Under the pieces are notes generated by a model, which worked only from the letters and a program-made list of their open reading frames with translations, did no database searches and had not been told where the DNA came from. This document shows, piece after piece, positions 17,130 through 26,237 of a stretch of 64,000 nucleotides of DNA. Source of the DNA: CAIVAT01 sp037133475 (lineage in GTDB: Bacteria; Bacteroidota; Bacteroidia; Bacteroidales; FEN-979); NCBI GenBank assembly GCA_037133475.1, contig JBAXOB010000002.1, forward strand, positions 1 through 64,000, written 5' to 3'. The first letter of the stretch is position 1. Each line of letters opens with the position of its first letter. The position numbers were made by a program, and so were the translations under genes.

Positions 17130-18101
17130 ATGGCCCCAATAAGTTTGTATATTGTTGAAGATGAGTTTATCATCGCCCACGACCTGAAAGCCAAACTTGT
17201 CAACCTCGGTTACGATGTGCTTGGCATCGATTCCAAGGGAGAAAGTGCAATAGAAAATATTGCAAATCTCCAGGAATCCAAAAAAGAACCGGATATCGTC
17301 ATTATGGATGTCAGGCTTGCAGGAAAAATGGATGGTATTGAAGCAGCCCGTATCCTGACGGAAAATTACAATTGCGGAATCATCTTCCTTACCTCAATGA
17401 ATAAAAACGAGGTGTTTGCAAAATCCTTCTCCCTGAAGCCTTATGCCTATTTATTCAAACCTGTCGATATTGACCAGATCCGTGCTGCCATTGAAGTTGC
17501 TAATTACCAGCGGAACCTGGAAATCACCAATGAACGGATGATTTCGGAACTGAAAAACGAGATAGAGCACCGTAAAAAGGTTGAAAAAGAGAGAAACCTG
17601 CGGCTCCAGGAACGGATCCGGGCCGAGCAGAAGGTAAATCAGCTGCTCAAACAGAAACATCATATGGAGCTCGACCTGATCAACAGGGAACTGGCAACCT
17701 CCTCCATCTTTATCTCACAAAAGAACAAGATCATCGGGCTGATCAAAAAGGATATCAACAGGCTGCTGAAGAATGAAAAGCATATCACCAAGGTTGAAAT
17801 CGCAACCGTACTGAAAACCATCGATGAGAACATCAAATTTGACAACGACTGGTACCGTATCAAGGCCCATTTTGAAAAGATCCATCCCGGATTCTTCGAC
17901 CGGCTGCGCAAGAAATATCCGCAGCTGACCCCCAATGACCATAAGTTATGCGCCCTGTTGCGGATGAACCTCAACACCAAGGAGATATCCCATATCCTTA
18001 AGATTACGGCGCCCAGTACTGAAATTTCCCGCATCCGGCTGCGTAAAAAACTGGATTTGCCCAAGGGAATCAACCTGACACAATTTATTTGTGAAGCATA
18101 A
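17130..18101 (+). CDS. Response regulator with REC, coiled coil and LuxR-type HTH
   Basis: 323 residues. The receiver domain (1-125) has E10/D11, phospho-acceptor D60 (IVIMDVRL), a Thr/Ser near 88-89 and K110 (FKPVD). A long charged helix (about 127-215) is probably a dimerising coiled coil. The C-terminal 75 residues form a LuxR-like helix-turn-helix (LTPNDHKLCALLRMNLNTKE, SRIRLRKKL), as in many Bacteroidota regulators. No histidine kinase is adjacent. Being 10 bp behind ackA suggests control of, or by, acetyl-phosphate metabolism; direct phosphorylation by acetyl phosphate is inference. Confidence 0.9.
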   Translation: MAPISLYIVEDEFIIAHDLKAKLVNLGYDVLGIDSKGESAIENIANLQESKKEPDIVIMDVRLAGKMDGIEAARILTENYNCGIIFLTSMNKNEVFAKSFSLKPYAYLFKPVDIDQIRAAIEVANYQRNLEITNERMISELKNEIEHRKKVEKERNLRLQERIRAEQKVNQLLKQKHHMELDLINRELATSSIFISQKNKIIGLIKKDINRLLKNEKHITKVEIATVLKTIDENIKFDNDWYRIKAHFEKIHPGFFDRLRKKYPQLTPNDHKLCALLRMNLNTKEISHILKITAPSTEISRIRLRKKLDLPKGINLTQFICEA

Positions 18102-18135
18102 ACAAAAAACGCGGCGACTGCCGCGTTTTTTGTTT
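18100..18135. terminator. Bidirectional intrinsic terminator between convergent genes
   Basis: A perfect 16-bp inverted repeat (18100-18115 and 18120-18135) with a GACT loop. The core is CGCGGC/GCCGCG flanked by A6 and T6 tracts, so both strands end in a T run. It overlaps the last bases of both stop codons (response regulator at 18101, yebC at 18134), so it terminates both transcripts. Confidence 0.93.
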
Positions 18136-18874
18136 AGAGGTTTTCAGCTATTTCATCACTGATTTCAAGGGTGTGGAACACGTTCTGAACGTCGTCGTCC
18201 TCCTCGATGATATCAACCAGTTTCAATACCTTCCGTGTAGCGTCGATGTCAAGCGAAACGGTCGTTTTCGGGATGCGCTGGAGGGAGGCGCTTTCGGGTT
18301 CGATTTTAAGCTGTTCCAGCTTCTTGATCATACTGCCGAAGTCCTCCATCGCCGTAGTGACGGTGATAATATCCTCCTCAAGTGATATATCCTCGGCGCC
18401 GGCGTCGATCAGTTCCATTTCAAGGTCATCCATGTTGATATCGCCTTTGGGAACTACGAATATTCCTTTGCGGTCGAACAGGTAATTCAACATCCCGTTC
18501 TGTCCAAGTTCACCGCCATGCTTGTTAAAATAGGCGCGGATATTTGCAACCGTGCGCTGCAGGTTGTCGGTGGTGCATTCAACAAAAATAGCCACTCCGT
18601 GTGGCCCCTTCCCTTCATAGGTGGTTTCATGCAGGATTGCAGCATCCTTATCGGACCCTTTGCTGATCGCGCGCTGGATATTATCCTTGGGCATCGAAGC
18701 ACCTTTGGCATTGGCAATTGCCAGACGCAGCCGGGGGTTTCCATCAGGATCAGGACCACCCTCTTTTACAGCAATCGTAATATCCTTGATGATCTTCGAA
18801 AAGATTTTCGAACGTTTGGCATCGAGTGCGCCCTTTTTTCGCTTTATAGTGGACCATTTATTGTGACCTGACAT
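18134..18874 (-). CDS. yebC: YebC/PmpR family protein (transcription or translation factor)
   Basis: 246 residues, standard length. N-terminal signature MSGHNKWSTIKRKKGALDAKRS, then LAIANAKGASMPKDNIQRA near 52-70 and EGKGPHGVAIFVE near 89-101. The family was named for DNA binding; recent work also links it to relief of ribosome stalling, so the role is left open. It has its own transcription unit, convergent with the ackA operon and divergent from the Ig-like lipoprotein. Confidence 0.95.
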   Translation of the reverse strand: MSGHNKWSTIKRKKGALDAKRSKIFSKIIKDITIAVKEGGPDPDGNPRLRLAIANAKGASMPKDNIQRAISKGSDKDAAILHETTYEGKGPHGVAIFVECTTDNLQRTVANIRAYFNKHGGELGQNGMLNYLFDRKGIFVVPKGDINMDDLEMELIDAGAEDISLEEDIITVTTAMEDFGSMIKKLEQLKIEPESASLQRIPKTTVSLDIDATRKVLKLVDIIEEDDDVQNVFHTLEISDEIAENL

Positions 18875-18942
18875 ATCTTTATTGTTTTTTGATTAACAAT
18901 GTAAAATTAATAAAAAAAGGTTCAGTTATGAAAAACGATTGG

Positions 18943-18950
18943 TAAATTTG
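18943..18950 (+). promoter_or_regulatory. -7 promoter element for the Ig-like lipoprotein gene
   Basis: TAAATTTG matches TAnnTTTG exactly. The expected -33 place reads GTTC, a weak match. The predicted start of transcription is only about 25 bp before the GTG at 18983, which supports that start. Confidence 0.5.
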
Positions 18951-18982
18951 GGGTCGCAAACTTACGAAAATCCTCTGCTCCA

Positions 18983-20776
18983 GTGCAACGTATCCCCATT
19001 TTATTTTGCTTTTTTTTAGTAGCAACGACATTATTACTCCACGGTTGTGCAAACATTGTCTCCCCGACAGGCGGGCCTAAAGATGTAACACCTCCCAGGG
19101 TGTTGTCGTGTGAGCCCCCCTTCCTGTCCAAATATTTCAAAGGAAACTCATGCAGAATTGATTTCAACGAATTTATAACCCTGAAAAACCCGGCAACCGA
19201 GGTGTATATCTCCCCGCCGCTGAAGACCCCGCTAGACACGCGGTTACGGGGGAAGTCGATGATTGTAAAGTTTGAAAACCCCCTTGATTCCAATACGACC
19301 TACTCCATAACCTTCGGAAACGCGATCGCCGACCTCACCGAGGGAAATATCCTGAAAGGTTTCAATTACGTCTTCTCAACCGGCAGCTATGTCGATTCGC
19401 TGTCGCTGCAAGGCTCGCTGGTGAATGCCTTCGATCTTAAACCACAGAAGGATATCTTCGTTGAACTCTATATGAATAACAACGACACCCTCCCTTTTGA
19501 TTCCCTGCCTTTGAAAGTGGCCCCCTATTACATCACAAAAACCGATGAGAATGGTCATTTCCAGTTCAAAAACCTTCAGGATAAAAAATTCAAGCTTTTT
19601 GCGCTGGCCGACCTTAACGGCGACCTCATCTTCAACCAGTTATCTGAAAAGATTGCGTTCAGCGACAGCCTTGTCAAACCCTATTATGTGATCCCCAAAC
19701 ATGTTGATACTACTGCAAAGGATACTTCAGTCCATAAAAAGATACCGCCACCGGAGGAAGACCCGCAGAAAATAGCACTTGCCCGTAAAAACGATTCCCT
19801 CCGTAAAGCCGACTCCCTCAAACATGAACAGTTGCTTTACCCCTCGGTTCACCTCTATATGTTCGAGGAAACAGATTCCATTCAAAAGCTGGTTAAATCG
19901 ACCTTCCCAAAAGATGGAATGGCCATCTTTAAATTCCGTTTCCCGGTCAAACATGCACGGTTTGTCCCTTTGAACTTCGATTCAATTACGCCTTGGCACC
20001 TTGAAGAATTCTCGAAACAACGCGATTCTGTCACCCTGTGGATTACCCGTCCAAAAACAGATTCCCTGATCCTGAAGGTAATAGCCGACGGCAAAACCCT
20101 GGATACCGTGACCCTGTCATTTGAAAAAAAGGAGTTATCAAAGAGAGCGGCGAAAAAAGTCGTTGCGGAACAGCTTACCCTCTCCAATCCTGCTAAAACA
20201 TATGGTCTTAACCAGTTTAAGGACAAGCTGATCCTTACATTCTCCTATCCGCTTGCCCGGTGGGATTTTTCAAGCATCCTCCTGGTAGAGGAAAAAGACA
20301 CCCTCCACGCGGTGGTGAATTTCACCGACAGCCTGAAAAGGAATATCCTGGTGACACATAAATGGAAAGAGGAGAAAAACTATACCCTGATCTTTCCCGA
20401 TTCCATATTCTTCGGGCTCACCAACCTCAGCCAGGACACGATCAGGTTAGCATTCAGATCAAGGGCTGAACGGGACTTTGGCAACCTGGTCCTCACCATG
20501 AAAATGGAAAACCGACCCGGACAATATATCCTCCAGCTTGTCAATGAAAAGGAGACTACCCTTTACGAGGAGCAAATTGTAAATAAATCAGGAAAGGTAT
20601 CTTTCAACTACCTCGTTCCGGGCCAATACAAGATCAAGGCCATCCATGACAGGAATTTAAACGGCCACTGGGATACCGGGAATTACAGGATGAAAATACA
20701 ACCTGAGGAGGTGTTGTATTTCCCCAAGATTATCGACATTAAAGCAAACTGGGATGTTGAGGAGGACTGGGATTAG
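18983..20776 (+). CDS. Large Ig-like domain lipoprotein
   Basis: 597 residues from a GTG start; no ATG precedes the signal peptide in frame. The signal sequence ends in a lipobox (LLLHGC, Cys22). An Ig-like domain of the SbsA/Big_5 type follows (GGPKDVTPPRV, then DFNEF, then NTTYSITFG near 115), found at the N-terminus of many Bacteroidota lipoproteins. The middle (about 230-290) is Lys/Asp/Ser-rich and probably unstructured. The C-terminus (about 540-597) looks like a small beta domain (GQYKIKAIHDRNLNGHWDTG). Outer-membrane anchoring is likely; the function is unknown. The last four bases overlap the convergent arsR gene. Confidence 0.85.
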   Translation: MQRIPILFCFFLVATTLLLHGCANIVSPTGGPKDVTPPRVLSCEPPFLSKYFKGNSCRIDFNEFITLKNPATEVYISPPLKTPLDTRLRGKSMIVKFENPLDSNTTYSITFGNAIADLTEGNILKGFNYVFSTGSYVDSLSLQGSLVNAFDLKPQKDIFVELYMNNNDTLPFDSLPLKVAPYYITKTDENGHFQFKNLQDKKFKLFALADLNGDLIFNQLSEKIAFSDSLVKPYYVIPKHVDTTAKDTSVHKKIPPPEEDPQKIALARKNDSLRKADSLKHEQLLYPSVHLYMFEETDSIQKLVKSTFPKDGMAIFKFRFPVKHARFVPLNFDSITPWHLEEFSKQRDSVTLWITRPKTDSLILKVIADGKTLDTVTLSFEKKELSKRAAKKVVAEQLTLSNPAKTYGLNQFKDKLILTFSYPLARWDFSSILLVEEKDTLHAVVNFTDSLKRNILVTHKWKEEKNYTLIFPDSIFFGLTNLSQDTIRLAFRSRAERDFGNLVLTMKMENRPGQYILQLVNEKETTLYEEQIVNKSGKVSFNYLVPGQYKIKAIHDRNLNGHWDTGNYRMKIQPEEVLYFPKIIDIKANWDVEEDWD

Positions 20777-21075
20777 TGTGTGGAACACTGATTGATACAA
20801 TCAATCACGTTGGTCAGCTCGGAGGTCTTCAGGGAGTATAAAATCATCTTACCATCCCTTTTCGACTCCAGCAATCCTTTGTTTTTCAAAATATTCAGAT
20901 GATGCGATGCTGATGCCTGCTCAATATTCAACCGCTCATAGATTTCTGTCACTGTAAGTTTTTTGTTTGCAGAAAGAAGGTCAATGATGGCAATACGCAT
21001 TGGGTGAGCCATTGCACGGAGCTTGCTGGCAGCCATTTCAAGTTTTTGGAGGTCGAGTGCAGTTGTTTTCTTCAT
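20773..21075 (-). CDS. ArsR/SmtB family winged-helix repressor
   Basis: 100 residues. The winged helix runs from about 20 to 85 (LRAMAHPMRIAIIDLL, recognition helix QASASHHLNILKNKGLL near 53-69, wing KRDGKMILYSL). A Cys-x3-Cys pair near the C-terminus (DCINQC) is in the last helix, where some family members bind metals or sense thiol oxidation; no Cys is in the recognition helix. It follows ade by 71 bp, and a palindrome in that gap overlaps its own promoter. What it senses is not known. Confidence 0.9.
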   Translation of the reverse strand: MKKTTALDLQKLEMAASKLRAMAHPMRIAIIDLLSANKKLTVTEIYERLNIEQASASHHLNILKNKGLLESKRDGKMILYSLKTSELTNVIDCINQCSTH

Positions 21076-21101
21076 AAATAGTAAGATAAGGGTTTAAACG
21101 A

Positions 21102-21109
21102 CAAAGTTA
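21102..21109 (-). promoter_or_regulatory. -7 promoter element of arsR
   Basis: The minus strand reads TAACTTTG, a full TAnnTTTG match, 26 bp before the arsR ATG. There is no good -33; the operator fills that space. Confidence 0.55.
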
Positions 21110-21137
21110 TACAATATATCGTACCGATATATATAAC
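21105..21137. promoter_or_regulatory. Probable ArsR operator (imperfect palindrome)
   Basis: The core is a perfect 8-bp inverted repeat, ATATATCG-TAC-CGATATAT (21114-21132). Outside it, GTTAT on the left and ATAAC on the right continue the symmetry, with a 3-base bulge on the left. It lies directly upstream of the -7 element, where a bound repressor would block polymerase. Autoregulation is inferred. Confidence 0.65.
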
Positions 21138-21146
21138 TATGTATGT

Positions 21147-22784
21147 TTATTTTTGAATGAGCCCTGTGAATTCAAAACGGCTGCCATCAAACAAACCTTT
21201 GTCACTGAGTTTTAGCTCAGGGATGACCAGCAGGGCCATGAACGACAGGGTCATGAAAGGCGCTGACAGCGTACTTCCCATCAAGTGAGCCTGCTTATCC
21301 ATTTTTTCATAGGTACGCGCAACGTCATAGCCATCATTTCCCGACATGATCCCTGCAAAAGGCAGCGGAAGCAATAATTTCACCTCCTCATCCACAAGCG
21401 ATATGCCTCCCCCTGACGAAACGATCATATTCACGGCCTCAAGAATATCGGCATCGTCAACGCCCACTGCCACAATATTATGGCTGTCATGCGCCACACA
21501 GGAGGCCAAAGCGCCGCGCTTCAGTCCAAAGTTGTTAATAAACCCAACTGCTGCCGGTGCCTGTTGATACCTGTTTTTAACAACAAGCTTAAGCAGATCG
21601 CGGCCGGTATCACTGACAACATGGTTGTCCCGTATAGGCGGGCGGGTGATGAAAAGTTCCGTGATCAGCTGCCCCTCAAAAGCACGAATTACCCTGATGT
21701 CAGAGTCCGTTGCGGGGACCAGGATCTCATGCAGTTGCAGGCTGTTGGTTTTAAAATTATTGCAGGGAACCGACGTGACGGGTGAAATCAGGGTCCTGCC
21801 TGCTTCAGCCACCGGTTGCCCGTTGATATAGGTGGCAAGCACATTAAAATCGGTCAGGTTGTTGACAAGGATAAAATCAGCAGCATCTCCCTGGCGCAGC
21901 AATCCGACATCCAGTTTATAGTGGTTTACCGGGTTTACCGTACAACTCCGCAGCACATTGAACATCCCCAACCCTTTCGACAAGGCGCGCTTAACCAGTT
22001 GATTGATATGGCCTGCCGCCAGGTCATCCGGATGTTTGTCGTCGGAACACAGCATTACCTTGTCAGGGAATTCATCAATCAGCGGACAGAGAACATCGAA
22101 GTTTTTGGCAGCGCTGCCTTCCCTGATCAGGATATGCATACCGTAACCGATTTTTTCGCGCGCCTCTTCCAGCGTATAACACTCGTGGTCAGTGGAAATT
22201 CCGGCAGCGATATATTTCCCTGCATTTTCCCCGGTAAGCCCTGGCGCATGCCCGTCAACAGGTTTGCCGGCCTGCCTGGCCAGTGCCAATTTCTGCATTA
22301 CGGCCGGGTCATTGAACAAGACCCCCGGGAAATTCATCATCTCCGACAGGTATTTGATTTCCGGCATGCGCAATAATTCCTCTGTTTCGGCAAGGCCAAG
22401 TTCAGCCCCTGCAGTCTCAAAAGGGGTGGCCGGAACGCAGGAAGGGGCGCCGAAGTAAAACCTGAAGGGCACCCTCTTCCCGTTTTCAATCATGAATTTC
22501 ACCCCGGGTACCCCCAGAACATTGGCAATTTCATGCGGGTCGGAAACCGTGGCAACCGTACCATGAACCACGGCAAGGCGTGCAAATTCCGAAGGGATCA
22601 GCATGGAACTCTCAACGTGGATATGGGCATCGATCAGCCCGGGCAGGATATACCCGCTTCCCGCGACCTCCTCCTCCCTTACTGATTCAATCTTCCCGCC
22701 TGAAACAACAATTGTTCCGCGAAAAATCCGTTTACCGACAACATCGACAATATTGCCCTTAAATTCAACTGCAGGATGATCCAT
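21147..22784 (-). CDS. ade: Adenine deaminase (amidohydrolase type)
   Basis: 545 residues, in the family range. It converts adenine to hypoxanthine and ammonia for purine salvage. The N-terminal metal site is in GLIDAHIHVESSM near 47-59; SDPHEIANVLG near 81-91 and DGHAPGLTG near 177-185 are further family blocks, and CSDDKHPDDL near 244-253 carries late metal-site residues. It lies 49 bp downstream of rlmN and probably shares that transcript. Confidence 0.95.
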   Translation of the reverse strand: MDHPAVEFKGNIVDVVGKRIFRGTIVVSGGKIESVREEEVAGSGYILPGLIDAHIHVESSMLIPSEFARLAVVHGTVATVSDPHEIANVLGVPGVKFMIENGKRVPFRFYFGAPSCVPATPFETAGAELGLAETEELLRMPEIKYLSEMMNFPGVLFNDPAVMQKLALARQAGKPVDGHAPGLTGENAGKYIAAGISTDHECYTLEEAREKIGYGMHILIREGSAAKNFDVLCPLIDEFPDKVMLCSDDKHPDDLAAGHINQLVKRALSKGLGMFNVLRSCTVNPVNHYKLDVGLLRQGDAADFILVNNLTDFNVLATYINGQPVAEAGRTLISPVTSVPCNNFKTNSLQLHEILVPATDSDIRVIRAFEGQLITELFITRPPIRDNHVVSDTGRDLLKLVVKNRYQQAPAAVGFINNFGLKRGALASCVAHDSHNIVAVGVDDADILEAVNMIVSSGGGISLVDEEVKLLLPLPFAGIMSGNDGYDVARTYEKMDKQAHLMGSTLSAPFMTLSFMALLVIPELKLSDKGLFDGSRFEFTGLIQK

Positions 22785-22833
22785 AACCGGTATAAATTAA
22801 CTGAACGGGTTGTAACGATGAAAATTGCGTGGT

Positions 22834-23904
22834 TTATTGTTTTCCTGCAAGCTGGCCGCAGGCGGCGTCAATATCCTTCCCCTTGCTGAGCCTGACATTG
22901 ACAATCATATTCCGCTTCTCCAGGAAGCCGACAAACGCCTTTGTCCTTGCAGGATTCGACCTGGTAAACCCCGAGTTCTGAACAGGATTGTATTCAATGA
23001 TATTTACCTTCACGGGGAAACTCCTGCAAAACAGCGCCAGGTCCCGGGCATCCTCAACCGAATCATTGAAATTGCCAAACAGGATATATTCGATCGTAAA
23101 ACGTTTGCCTGTTTTTTCCACATAATACTTCAAGGCATCCGATACCTCCCTGAGCGGATGTTTCAGATTAAAGGGGATAACCTGGTCACGCTTGGCATCG
23201 GTCGGGGCATGCAGCGAAAGGGCAAAATGATATTTCGGATCATCCTCCGCCATTTTCCTGATCATCTTCGGGATACCAACGCTCGAAACGGTAATCCGCT
23301 GGGGCGACATCCCCAGCCCCTCCGGGGAGGTGATTTTCTCAATGGCATTCAATACATTTTCGTAGTTCAGATAAGGTTCTCCCATCCCCATAAAGACGAT
23401 ATTGGAAACCGAATCCGTGATGGGAGCGTCCTCCTCCCCGCTCAGTGAACCCGGAATTTCCTTGCTAAAGGTTCCCGTGACCTGGTCGAGGATTTCGCCT
23501 GTTGTGAGATTCCGGGTAAACCCCAGTTGCCCGGTCGCACAGAATTTGCATCCGAGGGCACAGCCAACCTGTGATGAGATACAGACCGTGGATCGTTCAC
23601 CCGAAGGGATCAGCACCCCCTCAACCAGCAATCCGTCGTGCAGCCGGAACCGGGTTTTCACTGTTCCGTCCGAACTTTTTTGCCGGATTTCAGGTTCCGC
23701 CCTGTTAAATGAAAAGTTGTCCAATAACAGTTTCCGTGTATCCTTCGACAGGTTTGTCATGTCGTTAAAAGAACGGCACGGTTTCTTCCACAACCAGTCA
23801 TACACCTGCCGGGCCCTGAATTTCTTCCCACCGTTCAGAAGAAAAAACTGCTCGATTTCTGTTCTTGAAAGCTCCCTTATATCAGGGAGACGGTTACCAC
23901 TCAT
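22834..23904 (-). CDS. rlmN: Dual-specificity 23S rRNA/tRNA adenine-C2 methyltransferase RlmN
   Basis: 356 residues. Radical-SAM enzyme that methylates A2503 of 23S rRNA and A37 of some tRNAs. The cluster-binding cysteines are C115, C119 and C122 (GCALGCKFC), followed by ATGQLGF. FMGMGEPYLNY near 171-181 and the C-terminal DIDAACGQL (C349) supply the other expected residues, the latter being the methyl-carrying or resolving cysteine. Its start overlaps the end of the DUF4468 gene by 11 bp, so translation may be coupled. Confidence 0.96.
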   Translation of the reverse strand: MSGNRLPDIRELSRTEIEQFFLLNGGKKFRARQVYDWLWKKPCRSFNDMTNLSKDTRKLLLDNFSFNRAEPEIRQKSSDGTVKTRFRLHDGLLVEGVLIPSGERSTVCISSQVGCALGCKFCATGQLGFTRNLTTGEILDQVTGTFSKEIPGSLSGEEDAPITDSVSNIVFMGMGEPYLNYENVLNAIEKITSPEGLGMSPQRITVSSVGIPKMIRKMAEDDPKYHFALSLHAPTDAKRDQVIPFNLKHPLREVSDALKYYVEKTGKRFTIEYILFGNFNDSVEDARDLALFCRSFPVKVNIIEYNPVQNSGFTRSNPARTKAFVGFLEKRNMIVNVRLSKGKDIDAACGQLAGKQ

Positions 23905-24454
23905 CTTTTTTCACTACAGTGGGCTTCATTTTTTCCTTCAGTGTCGAAACCATGCGTTGCATGGTGGTATCAATCTGGTAGAGATATGAATCCCATTTGG
24001 AATTATAGGCAGGGTCCGATTTATTCAACCATTGTTCGATCGGGAAACGGGAGGCTGCCTTCAGGTTGAAATCCGTTACGGTATACCGGAATTTATTTTC
24101 CCTGATTTCAAGTTTTATCTGGTATAGGACAAGTCCTGCATCGCGTCTTACCCCGGTTTTATCCTCCGTGTAATAGATTCTCATGCGGCCGTTCCCTTCA
24201 ATTCTGCCGTTTTCCTTGTCCTGGACAGAGTAAACCGATTGCGGGTTGACATAATAGTAGCCAAACCATTCGATGGCTTTATTATAAAGGTAGGCCAGGG
24301 AACCCTGCTGGTCAACCACCCCACGGTAAAGGATCTTCTTCGAATCCTTGTCAACGGGAAGGTTTGCCACGGGGGTTTGGTCCTGTGCATACCCCTTTAA
24401 ACATCCTGAACTCATGATCATCAGGAAAATGAATATTTTCAAGTGGTTTATCAT
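23894..24454 (-). CDS. DUF4468 domain secreted protein
   Basis: 186 residues from the ATG at 24454, chosen because a signal peptide begins there (MINHLKIFIFLMIMSSGCLKGYAQ); an in-frame upstream ATG would add 11 hydrophobic residues. A possible lipobox Cys lies in the signal, but the AQ cleavage pattern suggests SPase I. The DUF4468 domain spans about 45-130 (ILYRGVVDQQ, NGRMRIYYT, YTVTDFNL). Function unknown; the domain is widespread in Bacteroidota. Confidence 0.8.
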   Translation of the reverse strand: MINHLKIFIFLMIMSSGCLKGYAQDQTPVANLPVDKDSKKILYRGVVDQQGSLAYLYNKAIEWFGYYYVNPQSVYSVQDKENGRIEGNGRMRIYYTEDKTGVRRDAGLVLYQIKLEIRENKFRYTVTDFNLKAASRFPIEQWLNKSDPAYNSKWDSYLYQIDTTMQRMVSTLKEKMKPTVVKKDEW

Positions 24455-24496
24455 ATCCGGAATTATTATTGCCTGCAATATTAGCACAATTATAAT

Positions 24497-24526
24497 AAAA
24501 AAGCCCTGATCGCTCAGGGCTTTTTT
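24497..24526 (-). terminator. Intrinsic terminator after groEL
   Basis: A 13-bp perfect stem, AAAAAAGCCCTGA / TCAGGGCTTTTTT, with a TCGC loop. It lies 20 bp after the groEL stop and ends in six T on the minus strand. Confidence 0.92.
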
Positions 24527-24545
24527 AAACAGAATTGTTAACGGT

Positions 24546-26183
24546 TTAGTACATGTCGCCCATTCCGCCCATGCCAGGGTTCATGGGTGGCATAGAAGGT
24601 TTTTCTTCTTTATGGGTAGCCAGGACACATTCGGTGGTCAGCAGCATGCTGGCGATGGAGGCTGCATTTTCCAGTGCCACGCGGGCAACTTTGGTCGGGT
24701 CGATTACGCCGGCCTGGTAAAGGTTTTCATACTGGTCGGTGCGGGCGTTGAAACCAAAGTCATCAGTGCCGTCCTTTACTTTCTGAACGATGACGGAACC
24801 TTCAAGGCCTGCATTTTCAACGATCTGACGAAGGGGTTCTTCCAGGGCGCGTTTTACGATGGCAATCCCGGTGGTCTCATCATCGTTGCTGCCTTTCATA
24901 TTCTCAATCGTCTTCTGGGCGCGGAGATAAGCTACACCGCCGCCAGGGATGATTCCTTCTTCAATGGCTGCGCGGGTTGCGTGCAGGGCATCGTCGAAAC
25001 GGTCTTTCTTTTCTTTCATTTCCACTTCGGAAGCAGCTCCGACATAGATTACGGCAACACCACCGGCCAGTTTGGCGAGGCGTTCCTGTAATTTTTCCTT
25101 GTCATAATCAGAGGTTGTGGTTCCGATCTGGGTCTTGATCTGGTTGATACGGCCGGTAATATCGTCTTTTTTGCCGCTGCCGTTGATGATGGTGGTGTTT
25201 TCCTTGTCGATGGTCACCTTTTCAGCCTGTCCGAGATACTGTAACGTAGCATCTTCGAGTTTGAATCCTTTTTCTTCGCTGATAACGGTTCCGCCTGTCA
25301 GAACGGCGATATCCTCGAGCATCTCCTTGCGGCGGTCGCCAAAACCGGGGGCCTTTACAGCTGCCACCTTGAGTGTGCCACGGATCTTGTTTACCACGAG
25401 GGTTGCAAGGGCTTCGCCTTCAACATCCTCGCTGACGATGATGAGCGGGCGGCCGGTCTGAACGACCTTTTCCAGTACCGGAAGCAGATCCTTCATTACA
25501 CTGACTTTCTTGTCGTAAATCAGGATGTAGGGCGTGTCGTACACCGCCTCCATCTTTTCGGTGTCGGTAACAAAATAGGGGCTGATATAACCACGATCGA
25601 ATTGCATGCCTTCAACAACCTTCACGGTTGTTTCAATGCCTTTGGCCTCTTCAATGGTAATAACACCCTCTTTCTTGACTTTTGCCATCGCTTCTGCAAT
25701 CATCTTGCCGATGAAACTATCATTGTTGGCAGAAATGGTGGCAACCTGCTCGATTTTATCCATGCTGTCGCCAACCATCTTGGTCTGCGCCTTGAGCGAT
25801 TTGATAACTTCGGTGACAGCCTTGTCAATGCCGCGTTTCAGATCCATAGGGTTGGCGCCGGCGGTAACATTTTTCAAACCTGTTGTAAAAATTGACTGGG
25901 CGAGTACGGTAGCGGTGGTGGTTCCGTCGCCGGCCAGGTCGCTGGTTTTGGAAGCAACTTCCTTTACCATCTGGGCGCCCATGTTTTCTACGGGATCTTT
26001 CAGTTCAACCTCTTTTGCAACAGTAACGCCATCCTTGGTAACGATGGGTGATCCATATGATTTGTCGATGATGACATTGCGCCCCTTGGGGCCAAGGGTC
26101 ACCTTGACAGCGTTTGAAAGTTCATCCACGCCTTTCTTTAACGCTTCTCTTGCCTTAATGCTAAAGATGATATCTTTTGCCAT
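24546..26183 (-). CDS. groEL: Chaperonin GroEL (60 kDa)
   Basis: 545 residues. It forms the double-ring folding chamber with GroES lids. N-terminus MAKDIIFSIKAREALKKGVD; ATP-binding signatures TLGPKGRNVIIDKSYG near 29-44 and AGDGTTTATVLAQ near 84-96, which includes the catalytic-type Asp. The C-terminal tail is Gly/Met-rich (NPGMGGMGDMY). It follows groES by 54 bp, with a strong terminator behind. Confidence 0.98.
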   Translation of the reverse strand: MAKDIIFSIKAREALKKGVDELSNAVKVTLGPKGRNVIIDKSYGSPIVTKDGVTVAKEVELKDPVENMGAQMVKEVASKTSDLAGDGTTTATVLAQSIFTTGLKNVTAGANPMDLKRGIDKAVTEVIKSLKAQTKMVGDSMDKIEQVATISANNDSFIGKMIAEAMAKVKKEGVITIEEAKGIETTVKVVEGMQFDRGYISPYFVTDTEKMEAVYDTPYILIYDKKVSVMKDLLPVLEKVVQTGRPLIIVSEDVEGEALATLVVNKIRGTLKVAAVKAPGFGDRRKEMLEDIAVLTGGTVISEEKGFKLEDATLQYLGQAEKVTIDKENTTIINGSGKKDDITGRINQIKTQIGTTTSDYDKEKLQERLAKLAGGVAVIYVGAASEVEMKEKKDRFDDALHATRAAIEEGIIPGGGVAYLRAQKTIENMKGSNDDETTGIAIVKRALEEPLRQIVENAGLEGSVIVQKVKDGTDDFGFNARTDQYENLYQAGVIDPTKVARVALENAASIASMLLTTECVLATHKEEKPSMPPMNPGMGGMGDMY

Positions 26184-26237
26184 TGTTTTATGTTTTTATT
26201 GTGATTTTTCGGTGAATTTTTTCATGTTTAATGATGG

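Noticed and set aside
22825..23448. 207-codon plus-strand frame opposite rlmN
   Set aside because: Antisense to RlmN, no family features.
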